23,749 bases of DNA from contig JBGQHM010000061.1 of NCBI GenBank assembly GCA_041497995.1, positions 1-23,749 of the forward strand, in the 5' to 3' direction. This document shows positions 1 to 6,321 of the stretch, in pieces (positions within the stretch are counted from its first letter, which is position 1; every line of letters begins with the position of its first letter). The notes beneath the pieces were generated by a model. The model searched no databases. It was given only the letters and a program-made list of their open reading frames with translations, and was not told where the DNA came from. The DNA comes from DATKMS01 sp041497995. Lineage in GTDB: Bacteria > Desulfobacterota > Binatia > HRBIN30. The position numbers and the translations under genes were made by a program.

Positions 1-380
1 AACGTGCGGTGATGTTCCTCTTGCCCTTCGATGTACTGTTCTACCTTTTGGCTCAGCGACTGACTCACCGAGAATGCCCCATATCCCGCCTGCCACTGAA
101 ACGCGCGCAGCGCTTCGCTCTGGGTCTTTGCCCACTGCGACGAGACGCGTTTCAGTTCCTTGACCCACTCGGCCACCGTGATCGTGCGGCCTTGCCGGGC
201 CAGGCAGTGCACGTGATCGGCGCTGCCGCCAACCCGGATCACTGGGCAATCAAGGCGTGCGGAGACCGCGCCAAGATAGCGGTGCATTGCGACCCGCCGG
301 TTCGCGTCACCAAGAAAGGGGCACCGTTCTTTGGTTGAGAAGATGAGGTGGACAAGGATATTTGATAGGGATTGAGCAAT
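1..380 (-). CDS. IS200/REP-associated Y1 transposase, 5' part (runs off left edge)
   Basis: Reading the minus strand from 380 gives an open frame of 126 codons that continues past the left edge. It begins IAQSLSNILVHLIFSTKER, the typical N-terminus of IS200-like or REP-associated tyrosine (Y1 HUH) transposases, which cut and rejoin single-stranded DNA at hairpins. The HUH metal site is HVH at residues 56-58 (SADHVHCL), and the expected catalytic tyrosine is Y116 (KVEQYIEGQ). Family members are usually about 150 residues, so roughly 25 are missing outside the window. The homologous start position is ATT (380-378), not ATG; an in-frame TGA lies four codons upstream and the next in-frame ATG is residue 32. 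The gene therefore either uses a rare ATT start or has lost its start codon. The neighbouring palindromes at 393-515 fit the hairpin substrates of this family. Confidence 0.85.
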   Translation of the reverse strand, partial: MAQSLSNILVHLIFSTKERCPFLGDANRRVAMHRYLGAVSARLDCPVIRVGGSADHVHCLARQGRTITVAEWVKELKRVSSQWAKTQSEALRAFQWQAGYGAFSVSQSLSQKVEQYIEGQEEHHRT

Positions 381-392
381 GTTGTAATGTCA

Positions 393-412
393 ACACACAT
401 AGCGATGTGTGT
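393..412. repeat. Perfect hairpin upstream of the transposase
   Basis: ACACACAT (393-400) and ATGTGTGT (405-412) form a perfect 8-bp stem around the 4-nt loop AGCG. It lies 12 bases upstream of the transposase start. Y1 transposases recognise subterminal hairpins at the element ends, so this is a candidate end structure; that role is inferred from position. Confidence 0.6.
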
Positions 413-422
413 CCAGAGCGCA

Positions 423-515
423 ACCCCTTCAGGGTAGAAGAGAAATCGGTTTCCGGCCTCCCAGGGTAGCCGCTGCGCGGCAACCCTGGGCTATGGTGCG
501 TAACGCCTTTGGCGT
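423..515. repeat. Cluster of three REP-like palindromes
   Basis: Three inverted repeats follow one another. ACCC (423-426) pairs with GGGT (432-435). CCCAGGGT (460-467) pairs with ACCCTGGG (483-490); after one A-A mismatch, GCCG (469-472) pairs with CGGC (478-481) around a 5-nt loop. ACGCC (503-507) pairs with GGCGT (511-515) around TTT. Clusters like this commonly lie beside REP-associated transposases. No credible gene occupies 413-598; the open frames there are shadows. Confidence 0.65.
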
Positions 516-598
516 AAAGAGCCCGCCAGTTGTCGGAGGTGCGTCCGCGTATGCGCGTTCGAGGTCAGCCGTGCGGCGGATGCGCATGCATGCGGGGT

Positions 599-886
599 TT
601 ACCGGGAACGACGCTTGGTCTTCGAGCGACGGGCGGCAGTGTGGAGGTCAGCGATGAACTCGCCGGCATTGTCGTAGGCACGGGAAACACCAACGCCGCG
701 GCGGGCGCGGGCAGCGGCGAGGGCGCCGGGATCGAGGAGCACCTTGGGTCGCAGCACAACGGCGCCGCGTTCAATGCTCGTGTCGAGAAAGTCGCCGAGC
801 TTGAGACCGAGTTGGTCGCGGAGTGCCTTTGGAACGCTGACTTGGAGTTGCCGGTCAGACGGACGACGGTACGAAGTGCTGGGCAT
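599..886 (-). CDS. AbrB/MazE-type swapped-hairpin antitoxin-like protein
   Basis: This 95-residue protein has an N-terminal SpoVT-AbrB fold at about residues 12-50. The visible match is LQVSVPKALRDQLGLKLGD followed by ERGAVVLRP, the usual beta-alpha-beta pattern of AbrB-like DNA-binding antitoxins. The C-terminus is basic (SKTKRRSR). Such proteins normally bind their own promoter and neutralise a PIN or MazF-type toxin encoded just downstream. Here the downstream side (420-598, minus strand) holds only palindromes and then the transposase, so the gene appears to be an orphan. The PIN gene at 1020 is divergent and has its own downstream partner. No Shine-Dalgarno sequence precedes the ATG at 886; a TACGAT hexamer and a direct repeat do instead. 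The fold assignment is fairly firm; any functional pairing is inference. Confidence 0.75.
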   Translation of the reverse strand: MPSTSYRRPSDRQLQVSVPKALRDQLGLKLGDFLDTSIERGAVVLRPKVLLDPGALAAARARRGVGVSRAYDNAGEFIADLHTAARRSKTKRRSR

Positions 887-903
887 CGTACAACTATCGT
901 ACA
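885..903. promoter_or_regulatory. Direct repeat overlapping the AbrB-like start codon
   Basis: On the minus strand, TGTACGAT occurs twice (903-896 and 892-885), spaced 11 bp apart, about one helical turn. The second copy runs into the ATG. The first contains a -10-like TACGAT ending 9 nt before the start codon. This placement suits an autoregulatory operator and a short-leader or leaderless transcript. No good -35 is visible. Confidence 0.4.
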
Positions 904-984
904 GTCGGCAATGCTGTGACCGTTTGCAAGGGTTGGCGACTCTCAGGGTCAGCTAAGTAGGATGGGACAGTTCGGCTGATGGCG

Positions 985-1013
985 GTGACCTTCGGGGGCT
1001 AAGCAGCTAGACT
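985..1013 (+). promoter_or_regulatory. Candidate promoter for a leaderless PIN toxin transcript
   Basis: GTGACC (985-990) matches TTGACA at 4 of 6 positions and TAGACT (1008-1013) matches TATAAT at 4 of 6, with a 17-bp spacer. The -10 ends 6 nt before the GTG start at 1020, so transcription would begin at or very near the start codon. There is no Shine-Dalgarno sequence, which agrees with a leaderless message. Confidence 0.4.
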
Positions 1014-1019
1014 GTTCGC

Positions 1020-1493
1020 GTGGCGCGCACCGTGTATATCGAGACGTGGATTGTCAGCTATCTGGCCGCGCGCCGGAGCCGCGATCTCGTGACCGCGGCA
1101 CGCCAAAAGGTCACGCGTGAGTGGTGGGCGCGCCGTCGAACCGCATTCGTCGTGTGTGTCTCAGAGGCCGTCATCGCCGAGGCGCGGGTCGGCGATCCTG
1201 CAGCGGCGGCGCGGCGAACTGAAATCCTCGCTGACTTGCCGTTGCTGGACATCACGCCGGAGGCCACGCAGCTGGCACGCACAGTCGCGGATGCCCTCCA
1301 GCTTCCCCGCCGAGCGGCTGCCGACGCGGTTCACATTGCTACCGCGGCCTTTCACTCGATCGACTTCCTGCTGACCTGGAACTCGACGCATATCGCCAAC
1401 GCTGAGCTCCGACCGATTGTCGAGCGAGCGTGCCGCGACAGCGGATACGCCCCACCGATCCTCTGCACGCCCGACGAGCTCATGGGAGGTTGA
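1020..1493 (+). CDS. PIN-domain (VapC-like) toxin
   Basis: This 157-residue protein has the PIN ribonuclease fold of VapC-type toxins, which cleave RNA with a Mg2+-binding acidic cluster. The first motif is VYIETWIVSYL with E8 where most VapC proteins have Asp; I recall Glu as normal in this subfamily. Further acidic positions are E49 and E54 in SEAVIAEA, D102 in AADAVHIA, and D115 in SIDFLLTWN. An in-frame TAG four codons upstream leaves GTG 1020 as the start, with no Shine-Dalgarno sequence. A second gene follows one base after the stop, in the position where this subfamily carries a small partner with a DPIVxEVRKxR motif, but here that partner is frameshifted. The toxin reading frame itself looks intact. 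Confidence 0.8.
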   Translation: MARTVYIETWIVSYLAARRSRDLVTAARQKVTREWWARRRTAFVVCVSEAVIAEARVGDPAAAARRTEILADLPLLDITPEATQLARTVADALQLPRRAAADAVHIATAAFHSIDFLLTWNSTHIANAELRPIVERACRDSGYAPPILCTPDELMGG

Positions 1494-1494
1494 A

Positions 1495-1751
1495 ATGGCC
1501 AAATCGCTACCCGCAGCAGAGCGCTGGGAAGATCCCATCGTGGCGGAGGTTCGCAAGGCCGCGAGAAGCTGTTCGCTGCGGCAGGCTACGATCTGGAAGA
1601 GCTGTGCAGGCGGCTCAACGAACAGCGGCAGCGTGAGGGCCGTCGCACCGTGATTCGTCCTCAGCGAATACCCAAGCATGGCCGTGTCAAAGCTGTCCCG
1701 AGGCCGACCAAGAGCATGCACCGGGCGCGCGGAAAAGACGAGCGCGGGTGA
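1495..1751 (+). pseudogene. Frameshifted partner (probable antitoxin) of the PIN toxin
   Basis: ATG 1495 opens a frame reading MAKSLPAAERWEDPIVAEVR then KA, which matches the start of the small partner proteins encoded after this PIN subfamily. At codon 22 (1558-1560) the homology jumps to the next frame, which continues REKLFAAAGYDLEELCRRLN and runs to TGA at 1749-1751. The original frame ends at 1651-1653 after 52 codons. Loss of one C at GCCGCGAG (1558-1565) would explain the shift. The restored product would be about 85 residues with a basic tail. No slippery sequence is obvious, so I call it a pseudogene; an assembly error or a truncated functional protein remains possible. The family assignment is from memory of the motif. 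Confidence 0.6.
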
Positions 1752-1788
1752 TGCTTGGGCGGTCGGCGCAAAGGATCCTGAACGCACA

Positions 1789-2769
1789 ATGCAAACCATC
1801 TACCTCGACCAGAACCACTGGATTGGCCTGTCAAGAGTGGCGCACGGCCGCGCAGGTTCCGCGGACGTTGGACATCTGCTCCAGGTCGTGCGGACCGCAA
1901 AGGCGGAAGGGCGTGCACGCTTTCCGCTGTCGCTCAGTCATTACATGGAAACATGGAAAAACGCCGTGCCTGAACGGCGCGAGCGGCTAGCGCAGTTCAT
2001 GCTCGAGCTGTCTGGCGGTGAGACCGTCGCCTCGCTCAGGGTCGTCGTTCAACACGAACTAGAGAGCGCGCTCGCACGTCTTTTCCCCGGTCGCCTCCAA
2101 CCGCGACCATTCAAGTTCGTTGGACAGGGTCCTTCGCACGCTGCTGGCAAGAACTTCGATGTGCATCTGAAGTGGCCGCGGGAAGCGCTCACACTCTCCC
2201 CCGAGCAGCGCGCCCGTTTCGAAGAAACCTTGCTGAATGAGGTAAGCGTCGATCTACTCAGCGGCGTATTGCGAGAAGGCGATATCCTTCGGCAACGGCC
2301 ACCGACGAATCTTTCAACCGATAGACGTTTCAAAACTGCCCTGGAAGATTGGCGAGGAATTGCAGCCCGCTACTCCCCGGCGGATCTCGACCGCAGAATA
2401 TACGCAACGACGCTCGCCGACATCGATACAGCGCTCTTCGCTGCCTTGGTCGATCATGGCATCCGGTTGGAGGAGCTCGCACTACTCGGTGAGCAGGGTT
2501 GGCGGGCTCTCCTGGACGATATGCCTTCCCGTAGGGCAGACATGCACCTTCGCAGGCAATGGGCCAAGAACGCGAGTCTGACGCCAAAAGAGTCGGACTT
2601 GAATGACTGGGCATTTCTGGGGATCGCTGTTTCCTACTGCGATGCCGTAGTCACGGAGAAGCAAGTTGCGGATCTGTTTTCTCGCGAATTTGAAACCCGC
2701 GCCATTATCCTCACAGACTTGCGCGAGCTGCCGCATGTGCTTGGATCGGATAGGAACCCGCACGCCTAA
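1789..2769 (+). CDS. Stand-alone PIN-like nuclease, YLDQN type
   Basis: This protein of 326 residues begins MQTIYLDQNHWIGLSRV. The IYLDQNxW start, with D7 as the presumed first metal ligand, is a PIN-like signature. It is followed by a conserved SLSHYMETWK (E54) and a C-terminal block, SDLNDWAFLGIAVSYCDAVV followed by TEK, with D270, D273 and D285. Together these resemble the acidic cluster of PIN-fold nucleases, with a long alpha-helical insert between (about residues 70-250). The frame is open upstream to 1678, but the homology-like start is ATG 1789, with AAGGA at 1771-1775 as a distant ribosome site. It follows the PIN toxin/partner pair by 37 bases and may share a transcript. I recognise similar proteins only as uncharacterised; a toxin or defence nuclease role is inference. 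Confidence 0.7.
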   Translation: MQTIYLDQNHWIGLSRVAHGRAGSADVGHLLQVVRTAKAEGRARFPLSLSHYMETWKNAVPERRERLAQFMLELSGGETVASLRVVVQHELESALARLFPGRLQPRPFKFVGQGPSHAAGKNFDVHLKWPREALTLSPEQRARFEETLLNEVSVDLLSGVLREGDILRQRPPTNLSTDRRFKTALEDWRGIAARYSPADLDRRIYATTLADIDTALFAALVDHGIRLEELALLGEQGWRALLDDMPSRRADMHLRRQWAKNASLTPKESDLNDWAFLGIAVSYCDAVVTEKQVADLFSREFETRAIILTDLRELPHVLGSDRNPHA

Positions 2770-2933
2770 CTCGCCAACTTCCGGCTTCGGCTTCGCGGCT
2801 CGTGGCAAGACGCCCTGCGCCGACTGGTCATCGCCCCGACGTTAGGGACAGCATGGTGGGCTGTCGCCTCCGGCGAGTCATTTGAGAAGTTAAAGGAATG
2901 CGTGGGGCTGAGGGCAGATAATCGTATGGACGA

Positions 2934-3518
2934 TTAGGATTCGGTGCGCCGCCACCACCGCCCGGTTTTGCCGAGTATCCAGACTGCAGCGCCGATATAG
3001 GCTACCCACGACCCAAAAGTCGCAAGCTCCGGGTCTGAGGGCGTGTGGAGTATGGACCCGATGCAGCCGCCGAACCCTAAGACAAAGAAAGTGCCGCCAA
3101 TTATCTGGAGCAATTTGCACAGTTTCACTGAGGGTGCTGGCAGAATCGGGAAGCCATGCAACCGCTGGAGAACGAGGCGGCCGCAGAGCCACACGAAAGC
3201 ACCGGCACCGAAGACGAGGATGGCGGCTTGGTCAGGTTGTCCGCGAGGCCCGAAGATAACCATCAGAAGTCCGAGGCCCGCGATGATTCCACCCACGTTC
3301 TGGAGAAAAAACGGGGGTGCCTTGGCAGGCCGATCATTCAAACTGTTCGGCTCACCCTGTTCGTCGGGGTCGCGTTCTGGACCGCGGCTTTCCGGCTGGT
3401 GTCCGACATCGCCAGCCCGGCGCCGTCGCCGCCGATGAATAGGACGTGCACATTTCGGACACGCCGCCGCAAGGTCAGATACATCTGTGCCACAGTCAGG
3501 ACATTTTGCGAGCGCCAT
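2934..3518 (-). CDS. Zinc-ribbon multi-pass membrane protein, function unknown
   Basis: This 194-residue protein starts with a short zinc ribbon in which C6, C9, C20 and C23 form two CPxC knuckles. An arginine-rich, charged linker follows (about residues 28-68). Then come four probable membrane helices at about 75-90, 98-117, 135-156 and 167-185, ending with a basic tail. The layout is common among bacterial proteins of unknown function; the ribbon would face the cytoplasm by the positive-inside rule. The start at 3518 is supported by GGAA about 7 nt upstream. It is convergent with the PIN-like gene, and a small inverted repeat (TAATCG 2919-2924, CGATTA 2931-2936) covers its stop codon. I do not recognise a named family. 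Confidence 0.65.
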   Translation of the reverse strand: MALAKCPDCGTDVSDLAAACPKCARPIHRRRRRRAGDVGHQPESRGPERDPDEQGEPNSLNDRPAKAPPFFLQNVGGIIAGLGLLMVIFGPRGQPDQAAILVFGAGAFVWLCGRLVLQRLHGFPILPAPSVKLCKLLQIIGGTFFVLGFGGCIGSILHTPSDPELATFGSWVAYIGAAVWILGKTGRWWRRTES

Positions 3519-3690
3519 TGTCGGTTCCAGACATTGCGCCTCATTTGAGGGCCTCCCTCTCTTTGGGTGCAGCTACCACGGAACACCGAACAAGCACCAG
3601 CGGCGGACCGCAGCCCTAAACCGGATCGACCGCCGATTGGGACCGGGTCAGCCGGCCATTTCCAGCGTTTCCTAGGGCATATTGAATACG

Positions 3691-3707
3691 ACCTTTTGCC
3701 AAAAGGT
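3691..3707. repeat. Short perfect inverted repeat
   Basis: ACCTTTT (3691-3697) and AAAAGGT (3701-3707) pair around GCC. It lies in the 270-bp gap between the divergent zinc-ribbon and flavoprotein genes. It could be an operator or a weak hairpin; no run of T follows that would make it an intrinsic terminator. The rest of 3519-3788 shows nothing I can assign. Confidence 0.35.
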
Positions 3708-3788
3708 TGCTTCGAAGGGCGTTGAGGGCGCTTGTCCAGGCACACTATCCGGGGCAGAGTAGCGGCGCTGCATCACGGCACAGTGAGA

Positions 3789-4343
3789 ATGAGCAACGCA
3801 TCGTCAGCAAAGGGCTGTACGCAGCCGATCGTTGCCGGGGCAACACCGGAGGAACGTGACCCGGCGAACTGGCCCGCGAACGCTTTGCAGCCCATCCAGC
3901 GGATTCTCGATCGCAGCCGCACGCGTGCCGGCCAAGCGGTGCGCGACACCTTCGACCGCACCGAGCGGCAGATGACCGCGTTGGAGTTCGTGACGTTCTG
4001 GAACAGCTCGAGGCTGAAGGCGATGGCGACGGTTGGTAAGAACGGTGAGCCGCACATCGCCCCGGTGCATGCCGAGTTCGTCAACGGCCGGCTGCGCTCG
4101 ACGATCTATGAAAACGCCGTGCGTCGGCGCGATCTGCGCGGCAACCCGCGTGTCGCGCTGACCACGTGGGGTCCGAACGGCGCCGCGGCAATCGTCTATG
4201 GCCGTGCGCGCGAGGTGCCCGACAGCTTGCGCCAGACGCGACCTGGTGCGACTGGCGCTGCGCGCCGCACCGTCGCGCTGGACATCGAGATCACACGCAT
4301 CTATGCGATGAAGGCTAGAGAAACAGTGACGAGTGACCAGTGA
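3789..4343 (+). CDS. Pyridoxamine 5'-phosphate oxidase-fold (FMN/F420 split-barrel) protein
   Basis: This protein of 184 residues has a split-barrel flavin-binding core from about residue 65 to 155. The pattern LKAMATVGKNGEPHIAPVHA, then GRLRSTIYENAVRRRDLRGN and PRVALTTWG, is that of PNPOx-like oxidoreductases, which bind FMN, F420 or haem. No residue seen fixes the cofactor. ATG 3789 is chosen over an upstream in-frame start at 3732 because the extra 19 residues lack family resemblance; the ribosome site is weak (GTGAG). The last codons (KARETVTSDQ) are written by a degenerate GTGACGAG-type repeat that continues past the stop. The gene precedes the phosphotransferase by 27 bases and probably shares its transcript. 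The substrate is unknown. Confidence 0.7.
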   Translation: MSNASSAKGCTQPIVAGATPEERDPANWPANALQPIQRILDRSRTRAGQAVRDTFDRTERQMTALEFVTFWNSSRLKAMATVGKNGEPHIAPVHAEFVNGRLRSTIYENAVRRRDLRGNPRVALTTWGPNGAAAIVYGRAREVPDSLRQTRPGATGAARRTVALDIEITRIYAMKARETVTSDQ

Positions 4344-4353
4344 TGAGTGACGA
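4325..4353. repeat. Degenerate short tandem repeat at the gene junction
   Basis: Four imperfect copies of an AGTGACG/C or AGTGATG heptamer (with one base between some copies) run through the stop codon of the flavoprotein gene. The array supplies the gene's last codons and most of the spacer to the next gene. It resembles another GAATGGT-type spacer at 5487-5580 in style but not in sequence. Confidence 0.5.
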
Positions 4354-4370
4354 GCGAAGGGCGACGACGC

Positions 4371-5477
4371 ATGGCTGAGCTGAACCCCGCGGCGACGAGC
4401 GATCCGCCGGAGACGATTCCCATCCGTGACGGCGAGGACTTCGATCATGCGCGGCTGACTGAACATCTGAAAGGCAAATTGCCGCATTCCGACCGGCCGC
4501 TGGAGGTGCTGCAGTTCGCCGGCGGGCACGCCAACCTGACCTACCTGCTGCGCTACGGCGACGCCGAGGGCGACGCGGAGTACGTCCTCCGGCGGCCGCC
4601 GATCGGGCCGGTGGCGCCATCGGCGCACGACATGGGGCGCGAGTACCGCGTGCTCTCGGTGCTGTACAAAGCGTATCAAGTTGCACCGCGCGCCTACGTC
4701 TACTGCGAGGACCCTGCCATCATCGGCGCACCGTTCTTCGTCATGGAACGCCGCCGCGGTGTGGTCGTGCGCCGCGTCGTTCCCGCGCAATGGGGCGGCG
4801 GCCAGGATCCGGTCGTCAATCGGAAGATCAGCGAGGTCTTAGTCGACACGCTCGCCGACCTGCACGACGTCGACCCGCGCGCCGTCGGACTGGAGACGTT
4901 GGGGAAACCAGACGGCTTCATGCGCCGCCAGATCGACGGATGGACGGCACGCTACGAGCGCGCCAAGACCAAGGACCTGCCGATCGTCGGTGAGATGGCG
5001 CAGTGGCTGCGCGATCACTTGCCGCCGTCGCCAACGCCAACGTTGCTGCATAATGATTGGCGACTCGACAACATGATGCTCGACACCAACGACCCCGGCC
5101 GCTGCGAAGCGGTGTTCGACTGGGACATGTGCACCATCGGCGACCCGTTCGCTGACCTCGGGACGCTGCTCTCCGCGTGGATCGAAGAGAGCGAAGGTAA
5201 CCCCGGGCAGGGCCAGGTCGGCATGCCGTCGAACACGCCGGGCTTCCTCACGCGCCGCCAAGCGGTGGAGCGTTACGGCGCACGCCGCGGCGTCGACGTC
5301 AGCAACGCGCCCTACTACTACGTCTTTGGCGTCTACAAGATCGCCGTCGTGCTGCAGCAAATCTATCACCGCTACCACCTCGGCCAGACCAAGGATCAGC
5401 GCTTCCAGTTCTTCGAGCAAGGCGCGGAGATGCTCTTCTGGAAAGCGAAAGAAGCAAGCGAGAAACTGGCGGTTTGA
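4371..5477 (+). CDS. APH-fold phosphotransferase (ACAD10/11-type kinase family)
   Basis: This protein of 368 residues belongs to the aminoglycoside phosphotransferase/choline kinase fold. The Brenner catalytic loop is LLHNDWRLDNMML (HxDxxxxN), and the metal-binding motif is FDWDMCTIGDPFADLGTLLS. The N-lobe has LEVLQFAGGHANLTYLLRYG and the lysine-equivalent region YVLRRPPIG, where Arg replaces Lys. This subfamily is typically encoded near acyl-CoA dehydrogenases and is thought to phosphorylate hydroxyacyl or similar small metabolites. It is not evidence of antibiotic resistance. ATG 4371 is chosen for GAAGG 10 nt upstream; the frame is open back to GTG 4347. Family assignment is strong; the substrate is unknown. 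Confidence 0.85.
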   Translation: MAELNPAATSDPPETIPIRDGEDFDHARLTEHLKGKLPHSDRPLEVLQFAGGHANLTYLLRYGDAEGDAEYVLRRPPIGPVAPSAHDMGREYRVLSVLYKAYQVAPRAYVYCEDPAIIGAPFFVMERRRGVVVRRVVPAQWGGGQDPVVNRKISEVLVDTLADLHDVDPRAVGLETLGKPDGFMRRQIDGWTARYERAKTKDLPIVGEMAQWLRDHLPPSPTPTLLHNDWRLDNMMLDTNDPGRCEAVFDWDMCTIGDPFADLGTLLSAWIEESEGNPGQGQVGMPSNTPGFLTRRQAVERYGARRGVDVSNAPYYYVFGVYKIAVVLQQIYHRYHLGQTKDQRFQFFEQGAEMLFWKAKEASEKLAV

Positions 5478-5485
5478 AACCGCCA
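5467..5485. repeat. Perfect 9-bp palindrome centred on the phosphotransferase stop codon
   Basis: TGGCGGTTT (5467-5475) and AAACCGCCA (5477-5485) are exact reverse complements with a single base between them. The TGA stop is at the centre. It would fold in RNA, but no T run follows, so it is at most a weak or Rho-assisted terminator, or a 3'-end stabiliser. Confidence 0.5.
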
Positions 5486-5486
5486 G

Positions 5487-5580
5487 AATGGTGAATTGTG
5501 AATGCTGAATGGTGAATGGCAGAGAGAGAATCCGTTCCTCTCTTCATTCAGCATTCACCATTGAACATTCACCATTCGCC
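5487..5580. repeat. Intergenic inverted repeat built from GAATGGT/GTGAAT units
   Basis: The left arm contains repeated GTGAAT/CTGAAT units and the right arm their complements. The core GTGAATGCTGAATG (5498-5511) matches CATTCAGCATTCAC (5545-5558) exactly in inverted orientation. Inside it, AGAGAGA faces TCTCT. It fills almost the whole gap between the phosphotransferase and GST genes and is AT-richer than its surroundings. Confidence 0.65.
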
Positions 5581-5606
5581 ATGCCATCATTCTTTTGGAG
5601 ACACTC

Positions 5607-6305
5607 ATGGCGTCGATCACCCTATCTCAATTCGCGGCGTCGCCGTACTGCGACAAGATCCGGCGCGTGCTGCGCTACAAGAAGATTCCCTTCACCATCT
5701 ACGAGTGGCCGCTCGCCGAGGTGCCGCTGATTCGCGAGAAGAATCCGACCGGCAAGCTGCCGATGCTGGAGATCGACGGCACGCTGATTCCGGACTCGAC
5801 GAGCATCGCGCTGGAGGTGGAGCGGCGTTACCCGACCCCACCCTTGTTGCCCGCCGATCCCGCGCAGCGTGCGCAGGTGTTGATCCTCGAAGACTGGGCT
5901 GACGAATCGTTGTACTTCTACGAGATGACCACACGCTTTAGCGAGCAGGACTTCGACGCCAACGTCGGCAAGCTCATCGCCGGTGCGCCGAAGGAGATGC
6001 TCGACGCCATCGGCCCCATGCTGCGCGAGGGATTCAAATCGACGACGACGGCGCAGGGCATCGGCCGCAAGTCACCGCAGCAACTCGGCGAGGACGTCGA
6101 CAGGCTGTTCGGCGCCATCGAAGACCTGCAGCGCGCCACCGGCTTCGTCGTCGGCACGGCCCTGTCGCTTGCCGACATCGCCATCTGCGCCCAAGCCGAG
6201 TGCATCGGCGACTCGACGATCGGCAAGGCGGTGCTGCGACGGCGGCCGGCGCTCGTCGAGTATTTCAAGCGCGTCGATCAACTGACGTCCGCAGACCGCG
6301 TGTGA
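5607..6305 (+). CDS. Glutathione S-transferase family protein
   Basis: This protein of 232 residues has an N-terminal thioredoxin-like domain starting ITLSQFAASPYCDKIRRVLR. It carries the cis-proline motif NPTGKLPML and the glutathione gamma-glutamyl contact PDSTSIALEVE. An all-helical C-terminal domain follows, with the ALSLADIAICAQ motif typical of GST N-capping/hydrophobic staple regions. It would be cytosolic and use glutathione or a related thiol in conjugation, reduction or dehalogenation; the substrate is not deducible. ATG 5607 is chosen for GGAG 6 nt upstream; a TTG at 5595 is also in frame. It appears to head a compact operon with the next three genes and recA. Confidence 0.85.
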   Translation: MASITLSQFAASPYCDKIRRVLRYKKIPFTIYEWPLAEVPLIREKNPTGKLPMLEIDGTLIPDSTSIALEVERRYPTPPLLPADPAQRAQVLILEDWADESLYFYEMTTRFSEQDFDANVGKLIAGAPKEMLDAIGPMLREGFKSTTTAQGIGRKSPQQLGEDVDRLFGAIEDLQRATGFVVGTALSLADIAICAQAECIGDSTIGKAVLRRRPALVEYFKRVDQLTSADRV

Positions 6306-6321
6306 GGCGTCCGCGAACCGT

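Noticed and set aside
9..338. Plus-strand 109-codon frame at the left edge
   Set aside because: The minus strand reads as a Y1 transposase with HVH and Tyr motifs in the same place.
530..919. Plus-strand 129-codon frame over the AbrB gene
   Set aside because: It is the opposite strand of a recognisable AbrB-like protein and has no family features.
2847..2865. Hairpin GACAGC/GCTGTC as intrinsic terminator after the PIN-like gene
   Set aside because: Only a 6-bp stem with a 7-nt loop and no following T run.
4371..5477. Aminoglycoside resistance gene
   Set aside because: APH fold only; the sequence fits the acyl-CoA-dehydrogenase-associated kinase family, not resistance enzymes.
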